Shown here: in pieces, positions 34,188 to 43,284 of the stretch
Position numbering within the stretch: position 1 is the stretch's first letter
How the letters are laid out: each line of letters starts with the position of its first letter
From: Gimesia aquarii
GTDB taxonomy: Bacteria > Planctomycetota > Planctomycetia > Planctomycetales > Planctomycetaceae
Direction of reading: 5' to 3'
Length of the DNA stretch: 64,000 nucleotides
NCBI RefSeq assembly: GCF_007748195.1
Contig: NZ_CP037920.1
Coordinates: 3,349,501-3,413,500 of the forward strand
Notes under the pieces: model-generated
What the model was told of the DNA's origin: nothing
Database searches by the model: none
Seen by the model: only the letters and a program-made list of their open reading frames with translations
Translations under genes and position numbers: made by a program

Positions 34188-35340
34188 GGTTACTTACTTT
34201 GAGTGATGAAGCTAAAGTTTCAAGATAAAGGTTTTCGTACTCTTTGATCATGGATTGAATGTTAAAGTGCTGTTCGACTCGATCTCGGGCCGCTTGACCC
34301 ATTTGTTGCCAGCATTCTTTTTGGCGGCACATTTGGAGCACGGCTTCCGCTAATTTTGTAGCATCGGCAGAAGGTACAAGTATTCCCGTTTCTGGTTGCT
34401 GAACAATTTCCGGATTTCCCCCTACGGAAGTTGCTACGATTGGAAGTCCTACCGACATCGCTTCCAGTAGAGTCAGCGAGATTCCTTCTGTGAGCGAAGA
34501 CGAAACATAGAAACCTGACTGACTGAGCAGGGAAGGCACGTCGTTTCGTTCGCCCAGGAATTGCACATTCGATTCGAGCTGAAGTGCAGCCGTTTTCTGT
34601 TCCAGCACAGTTCGTTCTGGTCCATCTCCCACGATATGTAGTTGAAAGGTGGGAATAGAGTTCACGACGATCCTGACTGCCTCCAGCATAGTCAGCAGGT
34701 CCTTTTCGGGTGATAACCGTGAAACGGTAACTGCCGTCAAGTCATCAGTCGGACCTGTGAAAACGAAGCGATCGACGTCGATTCCGTTCCAAATACGAGT
34801 GATTTTACTATCAGGTAACCAGCCAATTCTTTTACAGCGTTTTCCGGTATCATCCGAAACAGGGACCACACGGTCTGCAATCCGGCTGGCTACGGCGAAT
34901 TGGATGCGTTCATTCAAAGTGTTTCCAAAACGTCTTCCGTGCCGGGTATGAATGATTGCTGGGATCTTTGCCCGATATGCTGCCAGACTACCATAGAAAT
35001 GAGGGTAGGCATTATGAGTGTGTAAAAGATCGAAATTTCTAACTTTCAAAAAATATGCCAGTTGATTGATTCGAGCCAGTTTACCAGGGGCCGTCAACGG
35101 ATATTCAATAACCGGACAACCCCAATTTTGAATCTCTTCTGCAGGTTGTCCCGTTTCTCCCAATGCAATAAATTCTAACTCGAATTGTTCTGGATTATGA
35201 TAGCGCGCAAAATCAACCAGCAATCGTTCTAAACCTCCGGTGCATAATGTAAGGCTCAGGTGGCAGATGCGCAATCGTCTGCCACCGGCCAGAAACTGGT
35301 CGGAAGTGTCTCGAATGTTAGTCGCTTCGATCGTGCTCAT
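34177..35340 (-). CDS. GT4 family glycosyltransferase
   Basis: This 387-residue GT-B enzyme opens with RLRICHLSLTLCTGGLERLL, the GGxE loop common among capsule and exopolysaccharide GT4 enzymes. The donor half begins at LTAVTVSRLSPEKDLLTMLE. SSLTEGISLTLLEAMSVG gives an intact EX7E site (about residue 285), followed by LPIVATSVGGNPEIV. Sugar specificity is unreadable. It overlaps the following acyltransferase gene by 11 bases and lies 52 bases downstream of the other GNAT gene. Confidence 0.9.
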   Translation of the reverse strand: MSTIEATNIRDTSDQFLAGGRRLRICHLSLTLCTGGLERLLVDFARYHNPEQFELEFIALGETGQPAEEIQNWGCPVIEYPLTAPGKLARINQLAYFLKVRNFDLLHTHNAYPHFYGSLAAYRAKIPAIIHTRHGRRFGNTLNERIQFAVASRIADRVVPVSDDTGKRCKRIGWLPDSKITRIWNGIDVDRFVFTGPTDDLTAVTVSRLSPEKDLLTMLEAVRIVVNSIPTFQLHIVGDGPERTVLEQKTAALQLESNVQFLGERNDVPSLLSQSGFYVSSSLTEGISLTLLEAMSVGLPIVATSVGGNPEIVQQPETGILVPSADATKLAEAVLQMCRQKECWQQMGQAARDRVEQHFNIQSMIKEYENLYLETLASSLKVSNHEN

Positions 35341-35392
35341 ATTAACTAATCCAAAAAAACGCTCTTCTATTCGTTTAATTTCCAGTATCTCA

Positions 35393-36586
35393 TTATTCTG
35401 AGTGATGATTCTCTCTATTAATCAGTTTCAGCGATTGTTTGATTTTTCTTAAGGCATTTAAAGCTGTGAATTTCCACCGTGGCCGTTTGATTTGAGCCCA
35501 GGTGAGATAGCTATGCGTTGTGCTCATCTTCTGTTTATGGTGACTGTTTCCTGCCAGAAAGTCATAAGCATCAAAGCCTCGGTTGAAGCATTCTTCGATA
35601 CAGAGATAGTCGGCGATCACTCCCGGACTGAGTTTGCCTTTATATTCCGCGGAACCACCCTGATAACAGAGAACACGATTCCGATCGATGAGTACTTGAA
35701 CACAGCCAATCACTTCTCCTTCAATTTTGACTCGGAAGAGTCCCATCTGGCCTTTAGGAATCAATTTATGAATGAGCGCTTTGTGAAAATTTGTGAATCG
35801 TTCACTGGCATAAGAACCTGGTTGTCCCTCTTTTTGCCAACGAGCCTGATGGAGTGTGACGAGGTCAGTGAAAATAGAGTTGGCATGTTCTATATCCTCA
35901 GCCCACTCTGTTGTGAGGTTGCCATAGGATTTCATGTTCTTTCGCAAGTTTTTACGAGTGGAATAACCAAAACCGGAAATGACTTCCCGTTCCTCATCGC
36001 GAATCTGTTTTAAATCGAAATAGTGACTTTCCACTTTTCGAGTCGACGTTTCCTGTTGTGGGAGATCCCATGATTCCAACTCATCACTGGCAAAACCATC
36101 AAATTGGAATGAATCCCATGCATCGTTTTTCGAAAGCTCGTTTAACAGCTCATTGATAAAGCTAGGTTGGTCTTCGGGTTGAACGAGCAACGAATTGTAT
36201 TCAACACAGACACTGTCAGCCGCTGGTTCTCCCGCTGTGCCTAAGTGTCGAGTTTTGAGAGATAGAGGGCCATCGTGTTGATCCACGCCTTCGGCGAGTA
36301 AACAGATTCCACAGGGGATCTCGTCTTTTGATGCGACAACGAAGGAGTAGGGGACTAGATCCTGGTAGTGTTCAATCCACGTAGATGTCCAGACATGAGA
36401 GCACATCAAGGGGACATATTCAAATTGTGCTTCCAGGGTTTTCCACAACTTGAGGCAATCGTCTGTTTGTTTGCTGTCGTGAATTTTGATTTTCAGTACC
36501 TGCGTTGTACTTTGATCTGAATTAATATCAGACTGATCTGCAGCTCGTTGATCTTGGTATTGAATTGTCGTCATCGAATTACTCAT
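35393..36586 (-). CDS. GNAT/FemAB-like acyltransferase (BioF2-like)
   Basis: This 397-residue protein has an N-terminal GNAT-like half with FEYVPLMCSHVWTSTWIEHY and VVASKDEIPCGICLLAEG, and a C-terminal half with GFGYSTRKNLRKNMKSYG, LHQARWQKEGQPGS, VIGCVQVLIDRNRVLCYQGG and CFNRGFDAYDFLAGNSHHKQ. The closing YDFLxG pattern and the RKNxRKxxK basic helix are typical of the BioF2-like acyltransferases in exopolysaccharide clusters. A role in acylating a sugar or lipid intermediate is inferred. It lies between the flippase and a GT4 gene. Confidence 0.75.
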   Translation of the reverse strand: MSNSMTTIQYQDQRAADQSDINSDQSTTQVLKIKIHDSKQTDDCLKLWKTLEAQFEYVPLMCSHVWTSTWIEHYQDLVPYSFVVASKDEIPCGICLLAEGVDQHDGPLSLKTRHLGTAGEPAADSVCVEYNSLLVQPEDQPSFINELLNELSKNDAWDSFQFDGFASDELESWDLPQQETSTRKVESHYFDLKQIRDEEREVISGFGYSTRKNLRKNMKSYGNLTTEWAEDIEHANSIFTDLVTLHQARWQKEGQPGSYASERFTNFHKALIHKLIPKGQMGLFRVKIEGEVIGCVQVLIDRNRVLCYQGGSAEYKGKLSPGVIADYLCIEECFNRGFDAYDFLAGNSHHKQKMSTTHSYLTWAQIKRPRWKFTALNALRKIKQSLKLINRENHHSE

Positions 36587-36605
36587 GGATATGGATCAAT
36601 AAAAA

Positions 36606-38114
36606 TTACGTGTTCAGAGATTTTGAAAGAGAACGATGTAAAATCATGGTTCCTTTTTCACAAACGAACCAGGTTCCAATAAGAAATACGCCACCTCCTG
36701 CAGCAACTCCAATTAATGTGAACCAGGTATTATTAACTTCAATGAATTGGGGTAAGAAATAGGAATACGCCAACAGTGCCAATAGTGGTGCAACAGTTGG
36801 TCCTATGGCGGACCGTAATAATTGGCTTAAGGAGATATCTAATTTTTTCATAGCGTACGGCAGGATGATGCCGAGTTCAGCGACTAAAATGGGAATCGCG
36901 GTTCCCAAAGCGACGCCAATGAGCCCTAGTGACTGAATCAGTATTAATGACAGAACCAAGTTGGCTACTGCCTCACTCATATAGATTAATGAAGGAACTT
37001 TTACATTTCCCATGCCATAGAGGACGGATCGAAATGTAGCAACAGGTAAGGCTACAATACGGGCTCCCAGTAATATTAATAACAGCAAATGACTTTGAGG
37101 GTAGTCAGGGCCGATCCAGGTCGTAATCAGGGTATTTCCAAAGAAGTAAACACCGATAAAAAATCCAGTCACTAATAAAAACGAGAGAGAGACTCCATTT
37201 AGAACTAATTTTCGCAAAGCATGACGTTCTTCGTTGGCATGTAATTCACCAGCACGCGGCATGAATACTTTACCAATTTGTGATATCGGCATGTTGATGA
37301 ACTGTGTCACGCGCAATGCGATATAATAAGGGACAATCGCTGCGGGGCTGTAGAAGATTCCAATAACAATTGAGTCGGTGGCTTCAATCAGCGTCCAGGC
37401 AATCGCGTCGATAAAAGCATAGCCACTAAATGACCCACATTCTTTAAGAATAGACCAATCCATAAACTGACGGCCAATTCGGAGTGTTTTGACCTGACGA
37501 AATGCAAAAAATAAATGTCCCAGATTTTCAACCAGGGTGACTGTAAAAAAGATAATGGCAATCGTCAGTAGGCCCCATTCGGCTTTCAGGAATGCAACGG
37601 TTAAGATTAAACGCAGAATGGCTCCCGTCAAATTGACGCCCCGTTCGATGTCGAAGCGTTGGATTCCCATTAAAACTCCGCCAAACACACTTCCTGCGAG
37701 ACCGACAAAGACATTCAAGCCAAGTATGAGAATGACCATTCGGATTTCAAAAAGTGAAATGGTTCCCCAGTCACTCAAGTGGGGTGCCAGCCAGGCGATA
37801 ATTCCCGCTGCAAACAATGCCAGTAATCCCATACCCAGGTAAATGGCAAAAATCACGTTCGAGACGCTGTTGAGTTTCACCCATTCTTGTTTGGCATGAT
37901 AATGCGATACGTAACGGCTGATAGTTTGGCCGAAGCCGAGATAGAGTAATCCTGAATAGCCTGCGATTGCATTAATGAAAATCCAGCTTCCGTATTGCGC
38001 ATCTCCCAGGATGTGCAATACGTAAGGCATTAGAAACACGCCGATCAACAGGCTCACTCCATGAGTGAGCCAGTTAGCAAACAGATTCAATTTTACTGAT
38101 CGACGTTGATTCAT
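36606..38114 (-). CDS. Polysaccharide flippase (Wzx-like, MOP superfamily)
   Basis: This 502-residue protein has about 12-14 hydrophobic segments. The N-terminus SVKLNLFANWLTHGVSLLIG followed by MPYVLHILGDAQYGSWIFIN is typical of Wzx/RfbX flippases. It would move lipid-linked oligosaccharide units across the inner membrane. The start is set at the ATG at 38114, which lies 36 bases after the ligase stop. A GTG-frame extension to 38240 would overlap the ligase and lacks the family N-terminus. Confidence 0.88.
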   Translation of the reverse strand: MNQRRSVKLNLFANWLTHGVSLLIGVFLMPYVLHILGDAQYGSWIFINAIAGYSGLLYLGFGQTISRYVSHYHAKQEWVKLNSVSNVIFAIYLGMGLLALFAAGIIAWLAPHLSDWGTISLFEIRMVILILGLNVFVGLAGSVFGGVLMGIQRFDIERGVNLTGAILRLILTVAFLKAEWGLLTIAIIFFTVTLVENLGHLFFAFRQVKTLRIGRQFMDWSILKECGSFSGYAFIDAIAWTLIEATDSIVIGIFYSPAAIVPYYIALRVTQFINMPISQIGKVFMPRAGELHANEERHALRKLVLNGVSLSFLLVTGFFIGVYFFGNTLITTWIGPDYPQSHLLLLILLGARIVALPVATFRSVLYGMGNVKVPSLIYMSEAVANLVLSLILIQSLGLIGVALGTAIPILVAELGIILPYAMKKLDISLSQLLRSAIGPTVAPLLALLAYSYFLPQFIEVNNTWFTLIGVAAGGGVFLIGTWFVCEKGTMILHRSLSKSLNT

Positions 38115-38149
38115 TATTAAACTTTCAGAGTGGACTCTCTCAATATGAT

Positions 38150-39640
38150 TTAATGTGCAAAAATCCGTACAAAAATAAATAATGCGATTAACAGCGCGAA
38201 GCTGACACCTATCAGACGTACTAGATGTTGTTTGTTCCAATAAATCACGGGCGTTGGTTTAGCCAAGCTGGCCCCGGCCAGATTTAAATAAGCTGCTGAA
38301 ACTCCAACAATCATGTAAGTGGGAACGACATAACATCGAGACAACGACATCATTCCGCCACACCAGGCTGCAAGCACCGCACCAGCATATGGCAGATAAC
38401 GCTCCAGTTCCTGATTTCGGAAAATGGGTTTGCCCTGGCAGGAATTCTGGAAACGTGCCAAGCGATACAGCCCCAGACCGGCAAAGAAAAAACAACCTAT
38501 GAACAAGGTACCGCCAAAAATACCGAGTTCAGTAAATGCATGTACGAATGAGTTATGGGCGGCCAAACCTGCCAGATCGGAATACAATCCCTGGCCAATT
38601 CCGAAAAATAAGTCGGGAGATTTCAAGGCACTCAATCCTTCTCTCCACAGCAGAATTCGATCATGTCCAGTTCCGGAATTTAAATCGATATTTCCTTGCC
38701 GTCCGGCAAGTACAGTCAGTCCTGCGAGACCGACAAGTGCGCAGGTAATGGCTGCTTTTTTTCCATATTTCGGTAATACAAAAGCCATACTGGCGATGCC
38801 GAGAGTTAACAATCCTCCCCGAGATCGTGTATAGAGTAATCCAACTCCCAGCACGATTAAGCTGACGATCCAGAAAAAACGTAATGAGCCGGCTGTGGGA
38901 TCGTTGAAAAAGTACAAACAGAGAATTCCCGTTGTGACAATCAAGACAGACAAGTCGTTAGGATCCTGAAAAATTCCGGTACCGCGCATTCGGAAGACAC
39001 GTAGATCTTCACCTGCATCGGAAACACCATCGCGGTCGCTGACATGCTTGATAAATTCAAAATCAAAAACACCCGAGTAGTCGACGACGCAGAACAGAAT
39101 CATGATCGATGCTGCGATGGCAACTGTCTTTAATAGTCCTTTCAGGCGTTGAGGAGAGTCGATAATTGAAACGAGCAGGAGGTAATAAATTAATGTCTTC
39201 AGGAACGCGAAGGTTGATGTATGAATTCCATAAAAATACATATGAGATGCATGTGAAAGTGCCACTGCCGCCAATAAGCCAATCACACAAAATGTGATTG
39301 GCTGTCGTTTAAGCATGGGGACTTGAAGAGTTCTTTTTATCTGATCGAGTGAAAAGAGGAACGATGATACAATGAGCACTTCATAGATCGGTAAATTTTC
39401 TAAGCTCGGGATCAGTTCTGCTGGTCTCAGGAATAACGTGATATTAACCATCAAGAACAGGTAATAGGCGTAGTCTGGTGCTGAGGAGCCTCCCATAATT
39501 GAGAGTGGATACTGCGGATGTCGTTTTTTTGAACGAGCCGTCTTTGGGACGGGTGGGCGCGTAGACTGACTTGGTGACGTCGATTGAGGATGATCGACTT
39601 CACAAACAGAGGAATGAGTTGAATTGGATTCATTCACCAT
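38150..39640 (-). CDS. O-antigen ligase/polymerase family membrane protein (Wzy/WaaL-like)
   Basis: This protein of about 496 residues has a hydrophilic N-terminal 55 residues and then about 10-12 transmembrane segments. The conserved Wzy_C-type loop contains LLYTRSRGGLLTL (Arg-rich element, about residue 273) and GIGQGLYSDLAG followed by AHNSFVHAFTELGIFGG (His near 365), as in ligases and polymerases that join lipid-linked glycans. It is the first gene of the minus-strand run, so promoters should lie in 39641-39980. The ATG at 39640 is preferred over a GTG at 39697; both have poor ribosome sites. Ligase and polymerase cannot be told apart by sequence. Confidence 0.85.
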   Translation of the reverse strand: MVNESNSTHSSVCEVDHPQSTSPSQSTRPPVPKTARSKKRHPQYPLSIMGGSSAPDYAYYLFLMVNITLFLRPAELIPSLENLPIYEVLIVSSFLFSLDQIKRTLQVPMLKRQPITFCVIGLLAAVALSHASHMYFYGIHTSTFAFLKTLIYYLLLVSIIDSPQRLKGLLKTVAIAASIMILFCVVDYSGVFDFEFIKHVSDRDGVSDAGEDLRVFRMRGTGIFQDPNDLSVLIVTTGILCLYFFNDPTAGSLRFFWIVSLIVLGVGLLYTRSRGGLLTLGIASMAFVLPKYGKKAAITCALVGLAGLTVLAGRQGNIDLNSGTGHDRILLWREGLSALKSPDLFFGIGQGLYSDLAGLAAHNSFVHAFTELGIFGGTLFIGCFFFAGLGLYRLARFQNSCQGKPIFRNQELERYLPYAGAVLAAWCGGMMSLSRCYVVPTYMIVGVSAAYLNLAGASLAKPTPVIYWNKQHLVRLIGVSFALLIALFIFVRIFAH

Positions 39641-39980
39641 TAATGATTTATGCCAGTAAAACGGTTGTTCTACGCCAATCGTTGAGATGAACCGCACTTA
39701 GTGCCGGTAATCCCCCGAATTAGTTTAAATGGGTACAGTTTTTTAAAAGATAGAACAGGAACAGGAGGCATGTGTGGCGAATTAAAGGTTTCCCAAGCAT
39801 TCCGGCTGGTAATAATCGATTCAACCGGCATGATTCATTTAGAACCGAAATTAAGATTGCTTCTTAGCGCAATTCCAGCACGCATGATCAATTGAATCAT
39901 TTCCCGTATCACGTTATCTTCTCTGTCCTCGTGTATACGGGCGAATAAACGATTTTCTGTTTCAACTATTGAGAAGAGTG
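39641..39980. other. Divergent intergenic region
   Basis: This 340-base gap separates the minus-strand polysaccharide locus from the plus-strand ABC-F gene, so it should hold promoters for both. I see no convincing -35/-10 pair or operator by eye. Confidence 0.4.
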
Positions 39981-41759
39981 ATGGCGACCCTGATTGAAAT
40001 ATCAAGTGTGACAAAGAGTTATGGCGCGCAGGAATTATTGAAAGAAGCATCTATTGCACTTGGTGATGAGCAAAAAATTGGATTTATTGGGCGAAATGGT
40101 GCTGGTAAATCAACATTATTACGCATTTTGCTTGAAGAAGAGACGGTTGATAGTGGCCAGGTGATTCGACATCCCAATCTCATGATTGGATACCTACGCC
40201 AGCACGATCCTTTTAAGCCTGGTGAAAGTGCGCTCGATTTTCTGATTCGCGACAGTGGGCAGCCGGAATGGAAATGTGGAGAGGTTGCTGGAGAATTTGA
40301 ATTGAAAGGCCGGTTTCTGAATGGCCCGGTTAAAGAACTGTCTGGTGGCTGGCAGACACGTGTCAAACTGGCGTCTTTGTTGCTGCATGAACCGAATTTC
40401 CTCATGCTCGACGAACCAACAAACTTCCTTGATTTAAGAACCCAATTGCTGCTGGAAGATTTTTTAAAGCACTATCGCGGAGCTTGTCTTGTCGTATCTC
40501 ACGATCGTTCCTTTCTCAAAGCCATCTGCACACAAACGCTCGAATTAAAACGGGGGAAGCTGACACTATTTAATGGAAATGTAGATCAGTATCTCGAAAA
40601 TCAGGAAATTCTCAAGGAACGTGATGCGCGAACAAATGCCACCGTCATGGCAAAACGTCGACAGTTAGAAACGTTTATCGCTAAGAATAAAGCGGGAGCC
40701 AATACGGCTTCACAAGCCAGAAGTAAAGAGAAACAGTTGGCACGCCTGACATTGACAGAGATTGAAGGAGCGGAGTCCACAGTCAATATTGTGATTCCCC
40801 AGACGGAGAAACGACAGGGAACCGCTCTGACCTGCGATGATTTGGCAATTGGATATCCGGATTTACGCGTTGCTGAAAAAATTACGCTCGAAATTGAGCA
40901 TGGATCAAGGGCTGCCATTGTTGGGGACAATGGACAGGGAAAAACAACCTTTTTACGCACCATTGCGGGATCGTTGAAAGCGTTAGAGGGAGATCTCAAA
41001 TGGGGATATCACTGTAAAATCGCCTGTTATGCGCAGCATGTTTATACCTCATTACCAGATGACCAGACGATTCGAGACTATCTGGAAATGGAGTCGGCTC
41101 CTGGAACCACAAATCAGCAAATTCTGAACGTCGCAGGCAGCTTTCTGTTTAAAGAGCAGGCATTAGATAAACCTATCAAAGTGTTGAGTGGGGGAGAACG
41201 AGCCCGTTTATGCCTGGCTGGAATTTTGTTAGGGAATTATTCGATTTTGATTTTGGACGAACCAGGGAACCATCTCGATGTCGAAACAGTGGAAGCCTTG
41301 GGAGACGCACTGGTGAAATTTCAGGGAACTGTGATATTTACCAGTCACGATCGTCATTTTATGGGCAAAGTAGCGACAGATGTGATTGAAGTCGTCAACG
41401 GAAGTGTCAAAGCCTATGAAGGCGATTACGAATCTTATCTTTATCGCGTGAAAAAGGAAGTCGCTGATGGGCACCGTGAACAACATCAGGAGTCTGTCGC
41501 TAAGCAGGAACAGAAAAGCTCTAAAAAGCGTGAGAAAGGGCTGGGAGGCAAAATCAAAAATGCGCGGAAGGAACTTTCAGCCATCGAACGAAAAATCGCG
41601 CAACTTGATGAGAAAAAGAACAAAATTAACGAACAATTTTTGAAGGCGACCAGTTCCCAGGAAGCACAAGAACACCATGCAGAAATGCAGCCGCTTATTG
41701 AAGAAATTGCGGAACTGGAATCCCGTTGGATGGAACTCTATGAGATATTAGAACAATAA
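39981..41759 (+). CDS. ABC-F family ATPase (Uup-like)
   Basis: This 592-residue protein has two ABC ATPase domains and no membrane segments. Domain 1 has GRNGAGKST (about 37), LSGGWQTRVKLASLL (about 120) and MLDEPTNFLD. Domain 2 has GDNGQGKTT (about 316), LSGGERARLCLAGIL (about 401) and ILDEPGNHLD (about 425). The linker and the C-terminal coiled coil (about 500-592, Lys/Glu-rich) fit the Uup branch of ABC-F proteins, which act on ribosomes or DNA. The Gly in DEPGNHLD replaces the near-invariant Thr of DEPTNHLD. The ATG at 39981 is used rather than the TTG at 39969. A second ABC-F gene is at 47279. Confidence 0.9.
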   Translation: MATLIEISSVTKSYGAQELLKEASIALGDEQKIGFIGRNGAGKSTLLRILLEEETVDSGQVIRHPNLMIGYLRQHDPFKPGESALDFLIRDSGQPEWKCGEVAGEFELKGRFLNGPVKELSGGWQTRVKLASLLLHEPNFLMLDEPTNFLDLRTQLLLEDFLKHYRGACLVVSHDRSFLKAICTQTLELKRGKLTLFNGNVDQYLENQEILKERDARTNATVMAKRRQLETFIAKNKAGANTASQARSKEKQLARLTLTEIEGAESTVNIVIPQTEKRQGTALTCDDLAIGYPDLRVAEKITLEIEHGSRAAIVGDNGQGKTTFLRTIAGSLKALEGDLKWGYHCKIACYAQHVYTSLPDDQTIRDYLEMESAPGTTNQQILNVAGSFLFKEQALDKPIKVLSGGERARLCLAGILLGNYSILILDEPGNHLDVETVEALGDALVKFQGTVIFTSHDRHFMGKVATDVIEVVNGSVKAYEGDYESYLYRVKKEVADGHREQHQESVAKQEQKSSKKREKGLGGKIKNARKELSAIERKIAQLDEKKNKINEQFLKATSSQEAQEHHAEMQPLIEEIAELESRWMELYEILEQ

Positions 41760-41770
41760 AAAGGCTTGTT

Positions 41771-43249
41771 TTAAGTGTTCTCAGGCGGTTTTCCGTCGAT
41801 CCAGGGGCCCGCCAATTTTTGATATTTGGGTGGTATGAGAATACTGCCTTTGTCTCCTGCTTTCCAACCGGCAACGTGTCGCGGTTTGCTGCGTTCTTTA
41901 GACATCTTTTCCCAATTAGCCGCCCAACTCTGATCTCCATCCTGGATTTGTTTGGATTTCTCGTCAACCTGAAAGACTTTTCCGTTTCGATAACTGAGTA
42001 CGGCCAGATTCACAAGCATTACAGCCGCTGCACCGAGTTCCGGAGAATTATTAACCATCGCGGGGTCACCAGCTTTGACTGCATCAATGAAATTCTCAAA
42101 GTGAAGCAATGTCTGATCGGGGACACGTTGCGAGATTACTTCTTCTTTTTTCAGTTTACTGTTTAACGTCACCTGGGGGCGTTCTGGAATAAACTCATAC
42201 GCTTGTTTCTTACCGAATACATCTTTATCAAACACAATCGTACCATGGTGACCTCGAATCAAGTGTCGAATGGGGACCGCGCTGGAAATCATAGTACTGG
42301 AAACGAGTCCTTGAACACCCTCGTGAAAATCAGCAATGATGGAAGCCACATCAGTGACTTCGCGGTCATCGTATTCTAGAAAAATACCACCGCCTCCCAC
42401 AACGCGTCCCGGGTACATCAAACCGGTGGCTTTGAGCATCGCTGTAACGCGATGTACGAACAGGTCTGAGTACATACCGTAGCCAAAGGGCCAGTAGCAA
42501 CGCCATTGGCCAAACGTGGCGCGGTCGAATGGTAAATCTGGGGCGAGTCCTTCTTCGACACCCAGCCAGCGTTTCCAGTCAACGGTTTTCGGAGTCATCT
42601 CTTTTGTGATGACATTATGACGAGACATTCCCCCGAGAGAATTACGAAAACTTTCTGCCTGAAACTGTACGATTTTTCCCAGTTTTCCTTCGTTGACCAG
42701 GGCTCGCACCTCATTCCAAATCGGCATACTCGTTGATTGGACACCGACTTGAACAACCAGTCTGGATTTCTTCCAGGCATCAACGACATCCATTGCCTCC
42801 GAAATATGATGGGTCATTGGTTTTTCACAATATATGTGCTTCCCCGCTTTAAGGGAATCTAAAACTTGCTTAGCATGCCAATGGTCCGGTGTTGCAATAC
42901 ACACAGCATCGATTTCTTTGTCATTCAGTAGATCGCGGTAATCAGCATAAGTTTTAGGTGCCTGCTTTGTTTGTTTTTTGATATAGTCAACAGCCTGGTC
43001 CTGGTGGACGGAATAGACATCGTTAATGGCAGTGATATCGAGATTGACTCCTTTTTCATTGCGTAATTTGATGAGTGACTTGACGTGTGAACCAAAGCCG
43101 CGTCTTCCAGGTCCGATGATACCGATCCTGATTCGTTCGTTGGCTTGATAAGCATTTGAGGGGGCAACTGCCGAAAACTGACTTGCTGCGACAGAAGCTA
43201 TCGCGGATTGTTTAAGAAAAGTACGGCGGCTTTCTTTGTTCTGATTCAT
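41771..43249 (-). CDS. Tat-exported Gfo/Idh/MocA family oxidoreductase
   Basis: This 492-residue protein has a Tat signal (SRRTFLKQSAIASVAASQF, Arg8-Arg9) and then a canonical nucleotide-binding start IRIGIIGPGRRGFGSHVKSL. CIATPDHWHAKQVLDSLKAG and CEKPMTHH (Lys at about 142) form the conserved catalytic region; VDWKRWLG and FVHRVTAMLKATG lie in the second half. It probably oxidises or reduces a sugar in the periplasm with a co-exported cofactor. It is the last gene of a minus-strand run after a sulfatase-DUF1080 fusion (35-base gap) and a sialidase, which points to host- or algal-glycan breakdown. Confidence 0.9.
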   Translation of the reverse strand: MNQNKESRRTFLKQSAIASVAASQFSAVAPSNAYQANERIRIGIIGPGRRGFGSHVKSLIKLRNEKGVNLDITAINDVYSVHQDQAVDYIKKQTKQAPKTYADYRDLLNDKEIDAVCIATPDHWHAKQVLDSLKAGKHIYCEKPMTHHISEAMDVVDAWKKSRLVVQVGVQSTSMPIWNEVRALVNEGKLGKIVQFQAESFRNSLGGMSRHNVITKEMTPKTVDWKRWLGVEEGLAPDLPFDRATFGQWRCYWPFGYGMYSDLFVHRVTAMLKATGLMYPGRVVGGGGIFLEYDDREVTDVASIIADFHEGVQGLVSSTMISSAVPIRHLIRGHHGTIVFDKDVFGKKQAYEFIPERPQVTLNSKLKKEEVISQRVPDQTLLHFENFIDAVKAGDPAMVNNSPELGAAAVMLVNLAVLSYRNGKVFQVDEKSKQIQDGDQSWAANWEKMSKERSKPRHVAGWKAGDKGSILIPPKYQKLAGPWIDGKPPENT

Positions 43250-43284
43250 GTTTCCCTCAAGAATAAATTTCGAAAACGAATAAA

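Noticed and set aside
38115-38240. 5' extension of the flippase frame
   Set aside because: It would overlap the ligase gene and lacks the Wzx N-terminal pattern, which begins at the ATG at 38114.
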